From contig JAJDEU010000053.1 in the NCBI GenBank assembly GCA_029259635.1, positions 1-39,249 of the forward strand: a stretch of DNA of 39,249 nucleotides, written 5' to 3'. The stretch is from Planctomycetota bacterium (GTDB lineage Bacteria > Planctomycetota > UBA1135 > GCA-002686595). The notes below the pieces were generated by a model. The model saw nothing but the letters and a program-made list of their open reading frames with translations. It did not search any database and was not told the origin of the DNA. Shown piece by piece: positions 27,079 to 37,000 of this stretch; the first letter of the stretch is position 1, and every line of letters starts with the position of its first letter. The position numbers and the translations under genes were made by a program.

Positions 27079-29196
27079 TTGATCCAATGGCTGGCTAGCG
27101 CTTTGGTTTTGGTTCTGGGAGTTTCCGTTCCCCCGTTCGGTCTCTCTTCCGATTTCGCAGCAGAGTTCATATCACTGCCATTGCTTCGAGAGTCAGAAGC
27201 CGAGAGCGATTCTTGGGTAGCGGATGTATGCGACGGAAGCGAAGCGCCCACTTTTCGAACTCCGGAGTTTATTCCGATCGACGAGCCCAATGAAAAGCTG
27301 GGCTATCTAATCGTCCGGGTCGTACGCGAAGGTACGGGCATTCCTGTTGTGGGCATCGACGTAACCGTGTCTTCAGCGCCGAAAATCTTATCGAGTACTC
27401 CCAATGATGTCGAACCGAGAATTCAGACAACGAATACGAGTGGGGAAACCGAGTTTGTCCTGCCCTCATCGAGAGATCTCGCGGCGACCGTTGCCATTGG
27501 CGACGATTCGATGCACTACTTTAATGTGATCTCCCCTTTAGCACCTGGCGAGCGCAAGGTAGTCACGATCACGGTTGCAAGGGAACTGGTTCTCGCGATT
27601 CAACTTCTCAACGCGTCCTCGAAGGATCCGATCGAAGGGGCTGACCTCTATCTCGAAGGAGTGACGCCCAACATCAAACCCGCGGGCAGCACGGATGAGA
27701 ATGGAGTCGTCACCTTTCAATCAATTCAAACCGTTGGCGCGTCCGTGACCTTTAAAAAATTCGGGTACGAATCCCTAGTGCTCGACCTATCCATGTCCGA
27801 TTTCGAACACTCAGGATTAATCACGGCCTGGATGACCGAATCGGCAGTCCTCAACATCAGAGTACTCACCGGTGGAGGAACGGCAGCCGCTGGGGCGAAT
27901 ATCCAGATTCGTGCCCTTTCAGCCGAACAGGAGAAAAGCCAAATACCGGGGGACTATATCTGGCGAAGTTGGTTGGACACTTGGGAGACTGTTACCGATG
28001 GGCTCGGCACATGCGTAATAGAAGACTTGCCTCCGAATCGAGCTCTCACCGTTTGGTGTGACGATAGCGTCGTTACTGCAGAGCCCATTTTTCTTGCTCC
28101 GCGCGAGCGTCGAACGCTTTCGCTGGGCTCCGATCTCGTGAGCTTCTCAGGAAAGGTCGTGAACAAAGAGGGCTTACCCAAACCGATGGGATTGGTACTC
28201 GTTCGTAGCCTGGGCGCGAAGCCTGCTCTGTTGACCGAAGATCTCGCGATCTTGCAGAGGTTTCAAACTGACATGACGGGTCATTTTAATCTCAAAGGCG
28301 TTGCCCCTGGCGATTACCACCTTGGCCCAGATCCCAATTCATGGGGAGGACGCCATATCCATAGGTATCCCAGAATAGGCGTGCCCCTAAAAGTGGAATC
28401 GGGCATGAGGGATGTGACGATTCGTTTGGCGGAACCGGTCCGCATTCAGGGAACATGTTCATTTCCCGCGTCCGATTTCGTTCTGGATGACGAGCCGTAT
28501 GATCGGATACGAATCTTTGCACGATCGATTAACGGATCACGCGGCGTCAAAGGAGGCTTCTTTGGCGAATTCGATGAGGCTTCCGGCTCCTATGTCTTTG
28601 GCAATAAGTTCGATGTCGGACCACTCGCCGACGATTTGTACGAGCTTCAAGCTAGAACGGATTCCGGCGTAGTACTTGGCTCTGTGCAAGCTAGAGGCGG
28701 AAGCGCCGACGCCGAAATCAAGCTAGAGCGTGGTCACGACCTCTACTTCCGAGCTCAACCCGACCAACCGGGAAGGTTGCTCATCCGGAAAAAGGAATCG
28801 GGCGCCCCAATTTTCGAACACCATTTTGGTCAATCCGAAGAACCACTCTTCGGACTTTCCGCGGGCGAGTACGAGGCTCTCTTCTGCCCTGCCGGAAACT
28901 CATGGGCGTTCGTTCCGTCCATTAGTGTCCCCTTTGATCAGAAACAGAACGTTCCATTGATTCCCAAGCGAGGTGGTTGGCTGAGAGTCCGCATAAGTGG
29001 AGGCACGGCTAATCCAACGCGAGTTGAAGTTCGACTCGGAGAACTTCCCGTCGGGCGTTCGTTGGCTACTAAAGGCTCGACTGTGATCTTCAGGGTTCCG
29101 GCTCAGTCAGAACTATCCGTCTACGCCAACTCGCGATTCGTCAGAACTGTGGAATTCGGCCCCGGTCAAGAACGGAAGATTGAAATCGATGTCTAA
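27079..29196 (+). CDS. Large exported protein with carboxypeptidase-regulatory-like repeats
   Basis: This protein has about 705 aa from TTG 27079, which is followed by a signal-like segment (WLASALVLVLGVSVPPFG). The frame stays open back to GTG 26923, and no start has a good SD, so the N-terminus is uncertain. The body contains several beta-rich segments of the carboxypeptidase-regulatory / carbohydrate-binding sandwich type, with T/SDENGVVTFQSIQ, TDMTGHFNLKGVAPGDYHL and DGLGTCVIEDLPPNRA turns. Such modules occur in exported planctomycete proteins and may bind surface polymers. GC content is visibly lower than in neighbours, and the gene sits directly 3' of tRNA-Leu, which hints at transfer. 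The function is unknown. Confidence 0.7.
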   Translation: MIQWLASALVLVLGVSVPPFGLSSDFAAEFISLPLLRESEAESDSWVADVCDGSEAPTFRTPEFIPIDEPNEKLGYLIVRVVREGTGIPVVGIDVTVSSAPKILSSTPNDVEPRIQTTNTSGETEFVLPSSRDLAATVAIGDDSMHYFNVISPLAPGERKVVTITVARELVLAIQLLNASSKDPIEGADLYLEGVTPNIKPAGSTDENGVVTFQSIQTVGASVTFKKFGYESLVLDLSMSDFEHSGLITAWMTESAVLNIRVLTGGGTAAAGANIQIRALSAEQEKSQIPGDYIWRSWLDTWETVTDGLGTCVIEDLPPNRALTVWCDDSVVTAEPIFLAPRERRTLSLGSDLVSFSGKVVNKEGLPKPMGLVLVRSLGAKPALLTEDLAILQRFQTDMTGHFNLKGVAPGDYHLGPDPNSWGGRHIHRYPRIGVPLKVESGMRDVTIRLAEPVRIQGTCSFPASDFVLDDEPYDRIRIFARSINGSRGVKGGFFGEFDEASGSYVFGNKFDVGPLADDLYELQARTDSGVVLGSVQARGGSADAEIKLERGHDLYFRAQPDQPGRLLIRKKESGAPIFEHHFGQSEEPLFGLSAGEYEALFCPAGNSWAFVPSISVPFDQKQNVPLIPKRGGWLRVRISGGTANPTRVEVRLGELPVGRSLATKGSTVIFRVPAQSELSVYANSRFVRTVEFGPGQERKIEIDV

Positions 29197-29403
29197 CGAC
29201 CGTCGCGATCCCAGTGCAGATCAATGGACGCGATGAGCGCGTTCTAACTCTCGCTGAAAGGCTCTTGATTGAGGGGAACAATCCCCCCTTTGTCGAAGGT
29301 GCACTAGGGGTTTGCTGTCGAGGCCGTCGCCCTACAGAATGTCGCCGTCCTTGTGGAGTGATGACTCGCTAGCAACCCTTACTCCGAATCCCTTTGATCA
29401 CCG

Positions 29404-30651
29404 ATGAAGCTTGCCCTCGCTCTTCTTTCAGCCGGACTATTCTCGAGTTGTGGCGCCTTTCGCACGCTCGATCGCGATCTTGTAGAGCTCGGGAAGCACG
29501 GGGTTGCTCACATCAAGCTCGTCAACAAGACCGGTCGTGAAGGGCAGAGCGTGGTGGTCATCATCAATGCGGAGACCGGGAAGGTCTGGAAGAAGTTCGT
29601 CGTGATGGGATCGGACGAGGTCGACGTGCCGGTGTTAGCGGGACGCTATTACGCGGCGGCCTTCGAGGACCTCAACGAGAATATGGACTACGACCTCGAG
29701 GAGCTCGGCGCGTTCCGAGGTGCGGCGGATCCGCTTCAGATTGGTGGGACGGAACCGATCGTCGAGATTCTGCTCGTGATCAGCGAAGAGACGCAACCCG
29801 AGACGACGCCGGCCGATCTACAGAAAGCGATCGAGGTGGCGAACGCGAATCTCTCGTACCACAACGTTGGAAACGTAGTCAGCTTGGACGACGAGCGCTT
29901 CAATCCCGCGATCGGTGCGCTGGGGATGTGGGAGCCGGCGGTCTTTCTTGAGCGCGAACTGCACGGCTTCTACATGCTGGAGAAGTACGACCCCGAGCGC
30001 ACGCCGGTCATCTTCGTTCACGGCATCGGCGGAACTCCGCGCGAGTTCAAGACGATGATCGAGTCGATGGACAAGGAGTTGTTTCAGGCTTGGGTGCTCT
30101 TCTATCCGTCGGCCCTGGAGTTGAAGCACCTCAGCGACGGGATGTACGACACGCTCAACGTGATGCAGCGAACCTTCAAGCCGAAAAAGGTGCTGCTCGT
30201 CGCCCACTCGATGGGCGGGCTCGTCGCGACGGCCGCGGTCGAGCGCTACAACGACGAGGGCGCCCACGATTATCTCAAACACTTCGTCACCATCGCCTCA
30301 CCGCTCGGTGGAATGTCCTCCGCCAAGTTGGGCGTGGAGTATGCGCCGACTGTGATGCCCTGCTGGGAAGACCTCGCACCGGGGAGCGACTTCTTGACCT
30401 CGCTCTACTTCACAGAGAAACCGACGGTCCCCTACACCCTGTTCTTCGCGTTCCGGCGATCCGGCATCGTCTCGCCGAGCGGGGATGGAACGGTTTCCCT
30501 GGCATCGCAGCTTCGCTTGGAAGCTCAAGCGCGCGCGGGCCAGCAGCTCATCGGCATCGACGCCGGTCACGTCGACGTCTTGAGCCATCCACAGACACTC
30601 GAAGAGCTCAACCGCCTGTTCGTCGAGTACGGCTCGCCGGACACGGACTAG
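29404..30651 (+). CDS. Lipoprotein alpha/beta-hydrolase (lipase-like)
   Basis: This 415-aa protein starts with a lipoprotein signal peptide: MKLALALLSAGLFSSC, lipobox LFSSC with acylated Cys16. Residues 30-130 form an extra beta-rich N-terminal domain. The hydrolase domain starts PVIFVHGIGGTPREF (oxyanion region) and has nucleophile Ser269 in VAHSMGG, Asp361 in SGDGTVSL and His389 in AGHVDVL, a full triad of the lipase / PGAP1-like type. The protein is probably anchored in a membrane and acts on ester lipids; the substrate is unknown. Its stop is 1 bp away from the convergent patatin gene's stop. Confidence 0.86.
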   Translation: MKLALALLSAGLFSSCGAFRTLDRDLVELGKHGVAHIKLVNKTGREGQSVVVIINAETGKVWKKFVVMGSDEVDVPVLAGRYYAAAFEDLNENMDYDLEELGAFRGAADPLQIGGTEPIVEILLVISEETQPETTPADLQKAIEVANANLSYHNVGNVVSLDDERFNPAIGALGMWEPAVFLERELHGFYMLEKYDPERTPVIFVHGIGGTPREFKTMIESMDKELFQAWVLFYPSALELKHLSDGMYDTLNVMQRTFKPKKVLLVAHSMGGLVATAAVERYNDEGAHDYLKHFVTIASPLGGMSSAKLGVEYAPTVMPCWEDLAPGSDFLTSLYFTEKPTVPYTLFFAFRRSGIVSPSGDGTVSLASQLRLEAQARAGQQLIGIDAGHVDVLSHPQTLEELNRLFVEYGSPDTD

Positions 30652-30652
30652 C

Positions 30653-32914
30653 TCAAAAAGTCTGACCGAGGAACAGGTAGAAGGAGTCGACTCCGCCTTC
30701 GGCGCGACCGTAGCCGACGTAGAGCGGCGCGATCGGCAGGTCGACCGAGACGAAGACCGAGCCCGCGAGGATCGCGTCGCGCGCGAGATCGTCGCGCACA
30801 TTCGAAACCGCTCCGTACTCGCAGGATGCGCCGACGTACATCGGGAAGCCAAAGATCTCATTGCGCGCGCCAGCGAACTGGTTGTAACCGACGGCTCCGA
30901 TACGCCCGAGGTGCTGGCCACTCAGCTGGTCACCCTGAAAACCCGACAGGCTGAGGAAGCCACCCAAGAAGTGCGCTTGGTGCGGCGGCAGGGTTCCGTG
31001 CAGCACCGTTCCGAACTCCGCGATCACGACTCCCGTCGTCTGGTTGATCGTTCCCGCTTGCGCGGCTGCGGCGCTGAACTTTTGATAGTCGACGTCCGCG
31101 CCGATGCTCCCGCTCGCCCAGCTCCAAGCGACACGCCCGCTCGTTCCGGTCGTTGGGAAGTTCACATCATCAAAGCTGTCGACGACGAACTGAGCGAGGA
31201 AGAAGGCGTCGTCGAAGTCGAAGTCGGGCATGGCGGCCACGGAGGACTTCACTTCCACGAACCCGCGCAGCCGGTGGTAGCCGAGTCGCAGTTCGCCCCA
31301 GTTTCCTACGTGCGCACCGACATCGAGGGCGAGCTCACCCAGCAGAACGCGCAGCTCGGCCAAGAGCCGCTCGCCCGCGGTGACGTTGATGTCCGTGTGA
31401 ACGTAGCTCGCCTGTGGCGCGATGAAGAAGCGCCCGCGTTCGTCGAGCGGCTGGAAGAACTCCGTCAGTGAGCCGATCCGGTCGCCAAACTGAAACTCGT
31501 TGCGCCACTCACCGCCCAGCTCGTTGAGCGCCCGCCGCGTGTAGTTGATGCCGAAGTTGTAGTTCGACGAGCCGTTCAGGTTGTCCTCGAGATTCACCCC
31601 GAACTTCAGATAGCTCGGCCCCCAGGACTTTCCGTCGGCATCGATGCGCAGCTCGTGCGTGCCGTCCTCGCGCTCGGGAAAGTCAAAAGTCACTCGCTCG
31701 AAGTCCTTGAGCCCGAAGATGCGGTCGAGGTCGGCCTTCAAGATTTCGAGGTTCAGCGGCTGACCGGCCTGGGTTTCGAGCTTTGATCGAAGGACGCCTT
31801 CGCTCAAGGGCGTGTCGTTGTCGATCACAATTTTATCGACCACCGGGAGAGCGCGTCGCTCACGGCGCTGCCTATCGAGGAAAGCCGCGTACTCCTCTTC
31901 CGATACCGAGTAGCGCTGCAAGCTCGAGGTCATCGCCCGCGCCGCTTCCTCGCCCCGCGTGATCGCTTCGGTGATGCGCGTGAAGTTGCTCGAATCCAGG
32001 TTTCCAAGTTCCGGCCGCACGATCGTGTGCTTCTCCTCCCCCGCGATCCGACGGAACTGCTCATCGATGCTCTTCTGCATCAACAGATCGATCATCTGCG
32101 AAGTGACGGCCAGCATGTTCGTAATCTCGTCCGCCTCCAGAATCGGCGTGCCGACGTCCACCACGATCAAGACCTCCGCACCCATGTCAAGCGCCACGCC
32201 GATCGGAACATTGTTGACGACCATCCCGTCGATCAGCTCGCGGTCGCCGATCCGAACCGGCGCGAACACTCCGGGGATCGCCATGCTTGCCGCCAGCGCG
32301 AGCGGGAGGCTGCCCGACTTGAGCACGACCTCTTCACCGTTGGCGATGTCCGTCGCGACCGCTCGAAAAGGAATCGGAAGATCGTCAAAGTCGTCGATCT
32401 CATTCCAGCCGAGCGCCAGAAACTTGAGGATGTTGAGCGAGCGATGTCCCTGCGCGATTCCACGCGGAATCACTGGATAGATGCCGCGCAAACCAAGCTC
32501 GTAGTCGATCAGAAAGTTCTTGTCGTCGAGCTTTCGACGGAAGGACAGGTCCGATCGGTCCGAGCCGTCGCGCAACACGAGCGGCCAGTTGATCGTCTCC
32601 AGAATCTCCTGCAGCTCTTCGGGAGAATAGCCGAACGCAAAGTTGCCGCCGACCAACGCGCCCATGCTGTTGCCCGCGATCACGTCGACCGGAATGCGCA
32701 GTTCGTGAAGCACCTTGAGCACACCGACGTGAGCCGCGCCGCGCGCGCCGCCACCGCTGAGCACCAGCCCGATCTTCGGCCGCTTCGCGCTCTCGTCCGA
32801 CTCATCCCCGGTCGGCTGAGCGAACGAACCGGCCGCAAGGAGCGCAGCTACCAGCCCGAGCCGAATTCCGCCAACGAGAACCTCCGCGACCGAAGTGTAA
32901 GCACACGTCCTCAT
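30653..32914 (-). CDS. Patatin-like phospholipase fused to outer-membrane barrel (type Vd-like)
   Basis: This 753-aa protein has a signal peptide (about 1-32). Its patatin domain has GLVLSGGGARGAAHVGVL (oxyanion hole 54-59), nucleophile Ser83 in GNSMG and Asp229 in IDGMV, completing the Ser-Asp dyad. A POTRA-like segment (about 356-430: VVDKIVIDNDTPLSEGVLR, LKADLDRIFGLKDFERV) links to a BamA/Omp85-type barrel with aromatic beta strands that ends in FYLFLGQTF, the terminal-Phe signature. The organisation resembles P. aeruginosa PlpD (type Vd autotransporter), a secreted phospholipase. It starts with ATGA overlapping the stop of the DUF6176-like gene, so translation is coupled. Confidence 0.9.
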   Translation of the reverse strand: MRTCAYTSVAEVLVGGIRLGLVAALLAAGSFAQPTGDESDESAKRPKIGLVLSGGGARGAAHVGVLKVLHELRIPVDVIAGNSMGALVGGNFAFGYSPEELQEILETINWPLVLRDGSDRSDLSFRRKLDDKNFLIDYELGLRGIYPVIPRGIAQGHRSLNILKFLALGWNEIDDFDDLPIPFRAVATDIANGEEVVLKSGSLPLALAASMAIPGVFAPVRIGDRELIDGMVVNNVPIGVALDMGAEVLIVVDVGTPILEADEITNMLAVTSQMIDLLMQKSIDEQFRRIAGEEKHTIVRPELGNLDSSNFTRITEAITRGEEAARAMTSSLQRYSVSEEEYAAFLDRQRRERRALPVVDKIVIDNDTPLSEGVLRSKLETQAGQPLNLEILKADLDRIFGLKDFERVTFDFPEREDGTHELRIDADGKSWGPSYLKFGVNLEDNLNGSSNYNFGINYTRRALNELGGEWRNEFQFGDRIGSLTEFFQPLDERGRFFIAPQASYVHTDINVTAGERLLAELRVLLGELALDVGAHVGNWGELRLGYHRLRGFVEVKSSVAAMPDFDFDDAFFLAQFVVDSFDDVNFPTTGTSGRVAWSWASGSIGADVDYQKFSAAAAQAGTINQTTGVVIAEFGTVLHGTLPPHQAHFLGGFLSLSGFQGDQLSGQHLGRIGAVGYNQFAGARNEIFGFPMYVGASCEYGAVSNVRDDLARDAILAGSVFVSVDLPIAPLYVGYGRAEGGVDSFYLFLGQTF

Positions 32915-33255
32915 TCAGACTTCGCTTCCGAATCCGTATCGAGCGAGACGTCGTACAGCGGCAGAAGTTCGATCCGCTCTCCCAAGCACTCCTCCATGAC
33001 CGCCTTGTGCTCGGCGTCGATCGCGTGCCTCGAGCCGGAGTAAGCGGCCTGACTGCGCTCGACATCTTCGACCTCAATGGCGTACACCAGCACGTCACCC
33101 TCCGAGGTCCCGAGCAGATAGGCTTGCTCGGGGCGCACCGTTTCATCGACGAAGGTCAGCCGCACTTCGCTCGCGCGCTCCGTAAGCTCCGCGAGCCACT
33201 CTCGAAGGCGGGCGCCCATGCCGGGTAATACCCGTCGAAACCTCAGTCGCAACAT
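32911..33255 (-). CDS. DUF6176-like small protein
   Basis: This 114-aa protein has VYAIEVEDVERSQAAYSGSR, an AEHKAVMEECLGER helix and the overall size of DUF6176 family proteins, dimeric alpha/beta-barrel-like proteins of unknown role. The family call rests on pattern resemblance. Its TGA stop shares bases with the ATG of the patatin gene (ATGA), a sign of coupling. The ECF sigma factor gene is 54 bp upstream on the same strand. Confidence 0.55.
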   Translation of the reverse strand: MLRLRFRRVLPGMGARLREWLAELTERASEVRLTFVDETVRPEQAYLLGTSEGDVLVYAIEVEDVERSQAAYSGSRHAIDAEHKAVMEECLGERIELLPLYDVSLDTDSEAKSE

Positions 33256-33309
33256 GGCGCAAGTCTAACGCGAGTTCACGAAACGATCGAAGGGCGAATT
33301 CTTCGCCAG

Positions 33310-33912
33310 CTACTCGCTCTCTTTTTCAAGCGCGCGCCCCAACCAAGCGCGCGCAAAGCGCCAGTCGCGCGCGACCGTTCCCTCGGAGACATTCAGAAGC
33401 TCCGCAACGGCATTGACCTCCAACCCGCCAAAGAAACGCAGCTCGATGATTTCCGCCTGCCTCGGCGACAACTCGGCCAGCTCGTTGAGCAGTCGGTCCA
33501 GGACAACCAGGTCCACCGTCTCGCCCTCGGCAAAGGCGAGGCCTTCATCCAGCTCGACGCGTTTCCATCCGCCGCCGCGCTTGTCGCGCTTTTTCGTCCG
33601 CGCATGATCGACGAGCACATTGCGCATCGCGCGCGCGGCCGTCGCGAAGAAGTGATTGCGATCGGCCCATTCCGGCTTGTCGCCGCCCTGGCGATTCGTG
33701 ATGCGCAGATAAGCCTCGTGGACGAGCGCGGTCGGTTGGAGCGTGTGGTCGGCGCGCTCGCGAGCGAGGTACTGATCGGCTAAGCCGCGCAGCTCTTGGT
33801 AGACGGCATCGAGCAACTCGCCGCTCTCCAACTCGCGACCGTGCGCGAGCTCGCGCAACAGTTTCTCAGGGTCCCGCTCCTCGGGGTCCCGCTCCTCATC
33901 CTCTCCGTACAT
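33310..33912 (-). CDS. ECF-type RNA polymerase sigma factor (planctomycete/acidobacterial kind)
   Basis: This 200-aa protein has region 2 sequence LQPTALVHEAYLRITNRQG and RNHFFATAARAMRNVLVDHAR, a signature of the ECF subgroup common in planctomycetes and acidobacteria (TIGR02999-type). Region 4 reads LSPRQAEIIELRFFGGLEVNAVAELLNVSEGTVARDWRFARAWL (HTH). ATG 33912 is preferred because MYGEDEERDPEER begins the conserved protein; the frame upstream is not protein-like. The kinase gene ends 99 bp upstream on the same strand. These sigma factors are often encoded beside Ser/Thr kinases, suggesting phosphorylation-dependent control. No anti-sigma factor is visible here. Confidence 0.9.
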   Translation of the reverse strand: MYGEDEERDPEERDPEKLLRELAHGRELESGELLDAVYQELRGLADQYLARERADHTLQPTALVHEAYLRITNRQGGDKPEWADRNHFFATAARAMRNVLVDHARTKKRDKRGGGWKRVELDEGLAFAEGETVDLVVLDRLLNELAELSPRQAEIIELRFFGGLEVNAVAELLNVSEGTVARDWRFARAWLGRALEKESE

Positions 33913-34011
33913 GGTCCGATTGTACGGCCGTTGAGTGCGAGAGCATCCTTCGACCTTCGCAAGCCTCCGTCGGTGGAGGTTGGTCAGTCCGTACACCCGC
34001 CTGCGCGGACG

Positions 34012-37000
34012 CTAGCGACCGAAACGAAGCTCGAACGCCGACGCGAGATGATCCAATCGCGCGATCCACGGATGGTTTTCGCCGAGGATCGACTCCATTC
34101 GAGCGCGCTCGGCGTCATAGGTTTCCCAACCCGGACCGGGCTCACCAGCCGCGGCGCGAACCAAGCCGAGCACTGCGCCCGCATGATTCCTCAGCCAGTG
34201 CCCCTCTTCGAAAGATCCTTCGGTCTCGGACTTCGCGCGAACCACCAAACCCACCGCCGCTTCGAAGTCGCCGAGCAGCGCGGAGTTCGCCGCTTCGAGC
34301 TGGCACGCCATGAGCTTGATGAAATGGCTCGTCCCCGCCATGCGTTCCTGCGTGTTGCGAAGCGCGAGCACAGCCTCATCAAATCGTTCCGATCCACTGA
34401 GCGCGATTCCGAGCCACATGTAGTCGTCGGAAAGACTTGAATGATTCGCTGGCAGACGCTCGCCTTTAATCGTGACGGCGAGCTCGAGATGAGCGGCCGC
34501 TTCGGCATAGCGACCGTCGTCAATACAAGCCTTGCCGAGATTGACGAGCGCGTAGGCCACACGATGGTCGCGCCGACCGTAGATTCGCCCGAGCTCATCC
34601 ACAGACCGCTGTTGATACTCCGCGCCCTTGGCCGGATCCCCCGATTGGCGATAAGCCTCGCCGAGAACGCCCACGGCGAAAGCCTCGTTGATGCTCCCCG
34701 CCCCGTCGTTCTTCGCCCGCGCTCGCGCGATCGACTCTTCCGTGTACTCAATGGCCCGGTCGTATTCGCCGAGCCGAGTGAGGACCATCCCGAGATTGCT
34801 GAGCTGTGTCGCGAAGTGTTCGTGATCCTCGCCGCCGCCCGCGCGCATCCCCGCGATCACCGTCTCCATCGTCTGCACCGCGCCGAGGTCATTTCCCAGT
34901 CGCGTTTGACAGTTGGCGATGGAGGTCAACAGGTTGAACTCGCTGAGCGTTCCGGCGGCCGTGATTCGAATGAACCCGAGCGCTTGCTCAAGTGTCTCGA
35001 TCGCCTCCACGTACTGCCCGCGAATGAAGGCCAAGTCGCCCATCACTTTGAGGACCAAACCTCGACGGTGCGACAGCTCCACCGCGTTCCGCTCACAGAT
35101 CACGAGCGCCTGCTTGAGTTTGATCTCACTCTTTTCGAATTGCCCGAAACGCGAGTACATCAAACCGAGCTGGTAGAGCGCGTCCGAGTAGGAGGAGTCG
35201 TCGCCGCCGCTGACTTCGAAAATGGCGACGGCTTCTTCGAGCAAAGCGACCCCGCGCTGGTCGCCAGAATTGGAGAGCGACTGCCCTAAGGCCGCTTTGT
35301 AGGTCGCAACGATCGACGGCTTCGCGCCGAACTCCGTTACCAGCTCCAGGCACTCCTCCTGAAGAGCGGCGGCCTCCTCATAGCGCCCCATCGCGTGATA
35401 AGCGTCGCCGAAGGTGAACAAAAATTCCGCGCGCATCTCCGGGTGTTCGGTGAAGAGATTGCCGGACCGCGCGACGGCCGCGTCGAGTACATCGATCATT
35501 TTGACGTCGGTGCCCGATCGCCACGGCGAGGGCGCGAACATCATCTGGGAGAACTCGTTGTAGAGCGCGACGCGCAGGTCAGTCTGATACTCGGCCGCCT
35601 GTCGAGCGAGTCGCTCTTCTTCTTCCGCCGCCTCCGCACCTTCGCGAGCGAGCCGTTCGCTCTCCTCCGCGCGTTCGGCCTTCAGGCGTGCAACGCGTTC
35701 GTTTTCCTCCGCGCTCTCCGCTTCTTGTCGCGCGATGCGTTCGTTCTCTTCTGACTCTTCCGCCGCTTCGCGGGCAGCGCGCTCGCGCAGACTGGCGGCC
35801 ACCGCATCTTCTTGCGCGCTCACCGCGACCAGCCGCTGCGCTTCTTTATCGAGGTAGAGCTTTGTACTGACGACGACTCCCGCGGTCAGCGCGATAAAGA
35901 TGCCCGCGAGGCCCCCGACAAAGACCTTGTTCCTGCGCGCGAACTTGCCGACCTGATAGAGCGTCGTCGGCTTGCGCGCGATGATCGGCTCATCCGCAAG
36001 GAACCGCCGAATGTCCGCTGCGAGTTCGTCCGCCGAGCTGTAGCGCCGCTCCTTCTCCTTCGCCATCGCCTTGCCGACGATCGTCTCGATGTCGCCGCGC
36101 AGCGTGCGTTTCAGGACGCCCAGACTGGTCGGCTCTTCTTCCGAGATTACGCGCGCCGCTTCGTGGATGACCATCGAGCGAACGTCGTGCGGCAGGACTT
36201 CGCCGAGCAGTTCGTAGGCCAGAACGCCGAGCGCGTAGACGTCACAGCGCGTATCGAGCGCGGACGGATCGGCCGCGAGTTGTTCCGGACTCATGTAGGG
36301 CAGTGTGCCGAGCAGTTCGCCCGTGCGCGTCTGCATCGACGTGAGCTCGAGGTCGCTCGTCGTGAGTCGCGCCACGCCGAAGTCGAGCACTTTTGGCTCG
36401 CCGCGACTGTCCACCAGAATGTTGGCCGGTTTGAGGTCGCGGTGGATCACGCCCTTTTGGTGAGCGTGCTGGACCGCGTCACAGACCTTTGCGACCAACG
36501 CCAACCGCTCGTCCCGATCGAGTTCTTCTTCGCGCACGAACCGATTGATCGGTCGCCCGTCGATGTACTCCATCGCGAAGTAGGGCTCCGGTCCGCGGCC
36601 GGTATCCGTCGTTCCCGCTTCATAGATGCGAGCGATGCTCGGATGATCGAGCCACGCCAAGACCTGCGCTTCGTGTTCAAAGCGCTTTAAGGTCTCGCTC
36701 GAGACGGCCGCTCCGCGAATCAACTTGAGAGCGACAAAGCGCTCGGGCTTTTCCTGCCGAGCCTTGTAGACGATGCCCGCGCCGCCAGCGCCGATGAGCT
36801 CGACGATCGCAAACCCCGCGATCGACTCCGGAAGGTGAGCCATCTCTTGCGCCTTCGCGGCCGCGCGCTTTTCGAGCGGCGAGACGTCGAGCGCCGTCGT
36901 CGCAATCTCATCCGCCGCCAGCAGTTCGACCACCAGCTCCCGCAACTCCTCCGTTACCTCCGAGAGCCGTGCCGCTCGCTCGTCCCCCTCCAAATCGCAA

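Noticed and set aside
29273..29291. GGGG-N6-CCCC hairpin followed by CCTTT as terminator of the 705-aa gene
   Set aside because: The four-bp stem is too weak to support a call.
26835..29403. Integrated element at tRNA-Leu with repeated 3' end
   Set aside because: No second copy of the tRNA 3' end and no integrase were seen.
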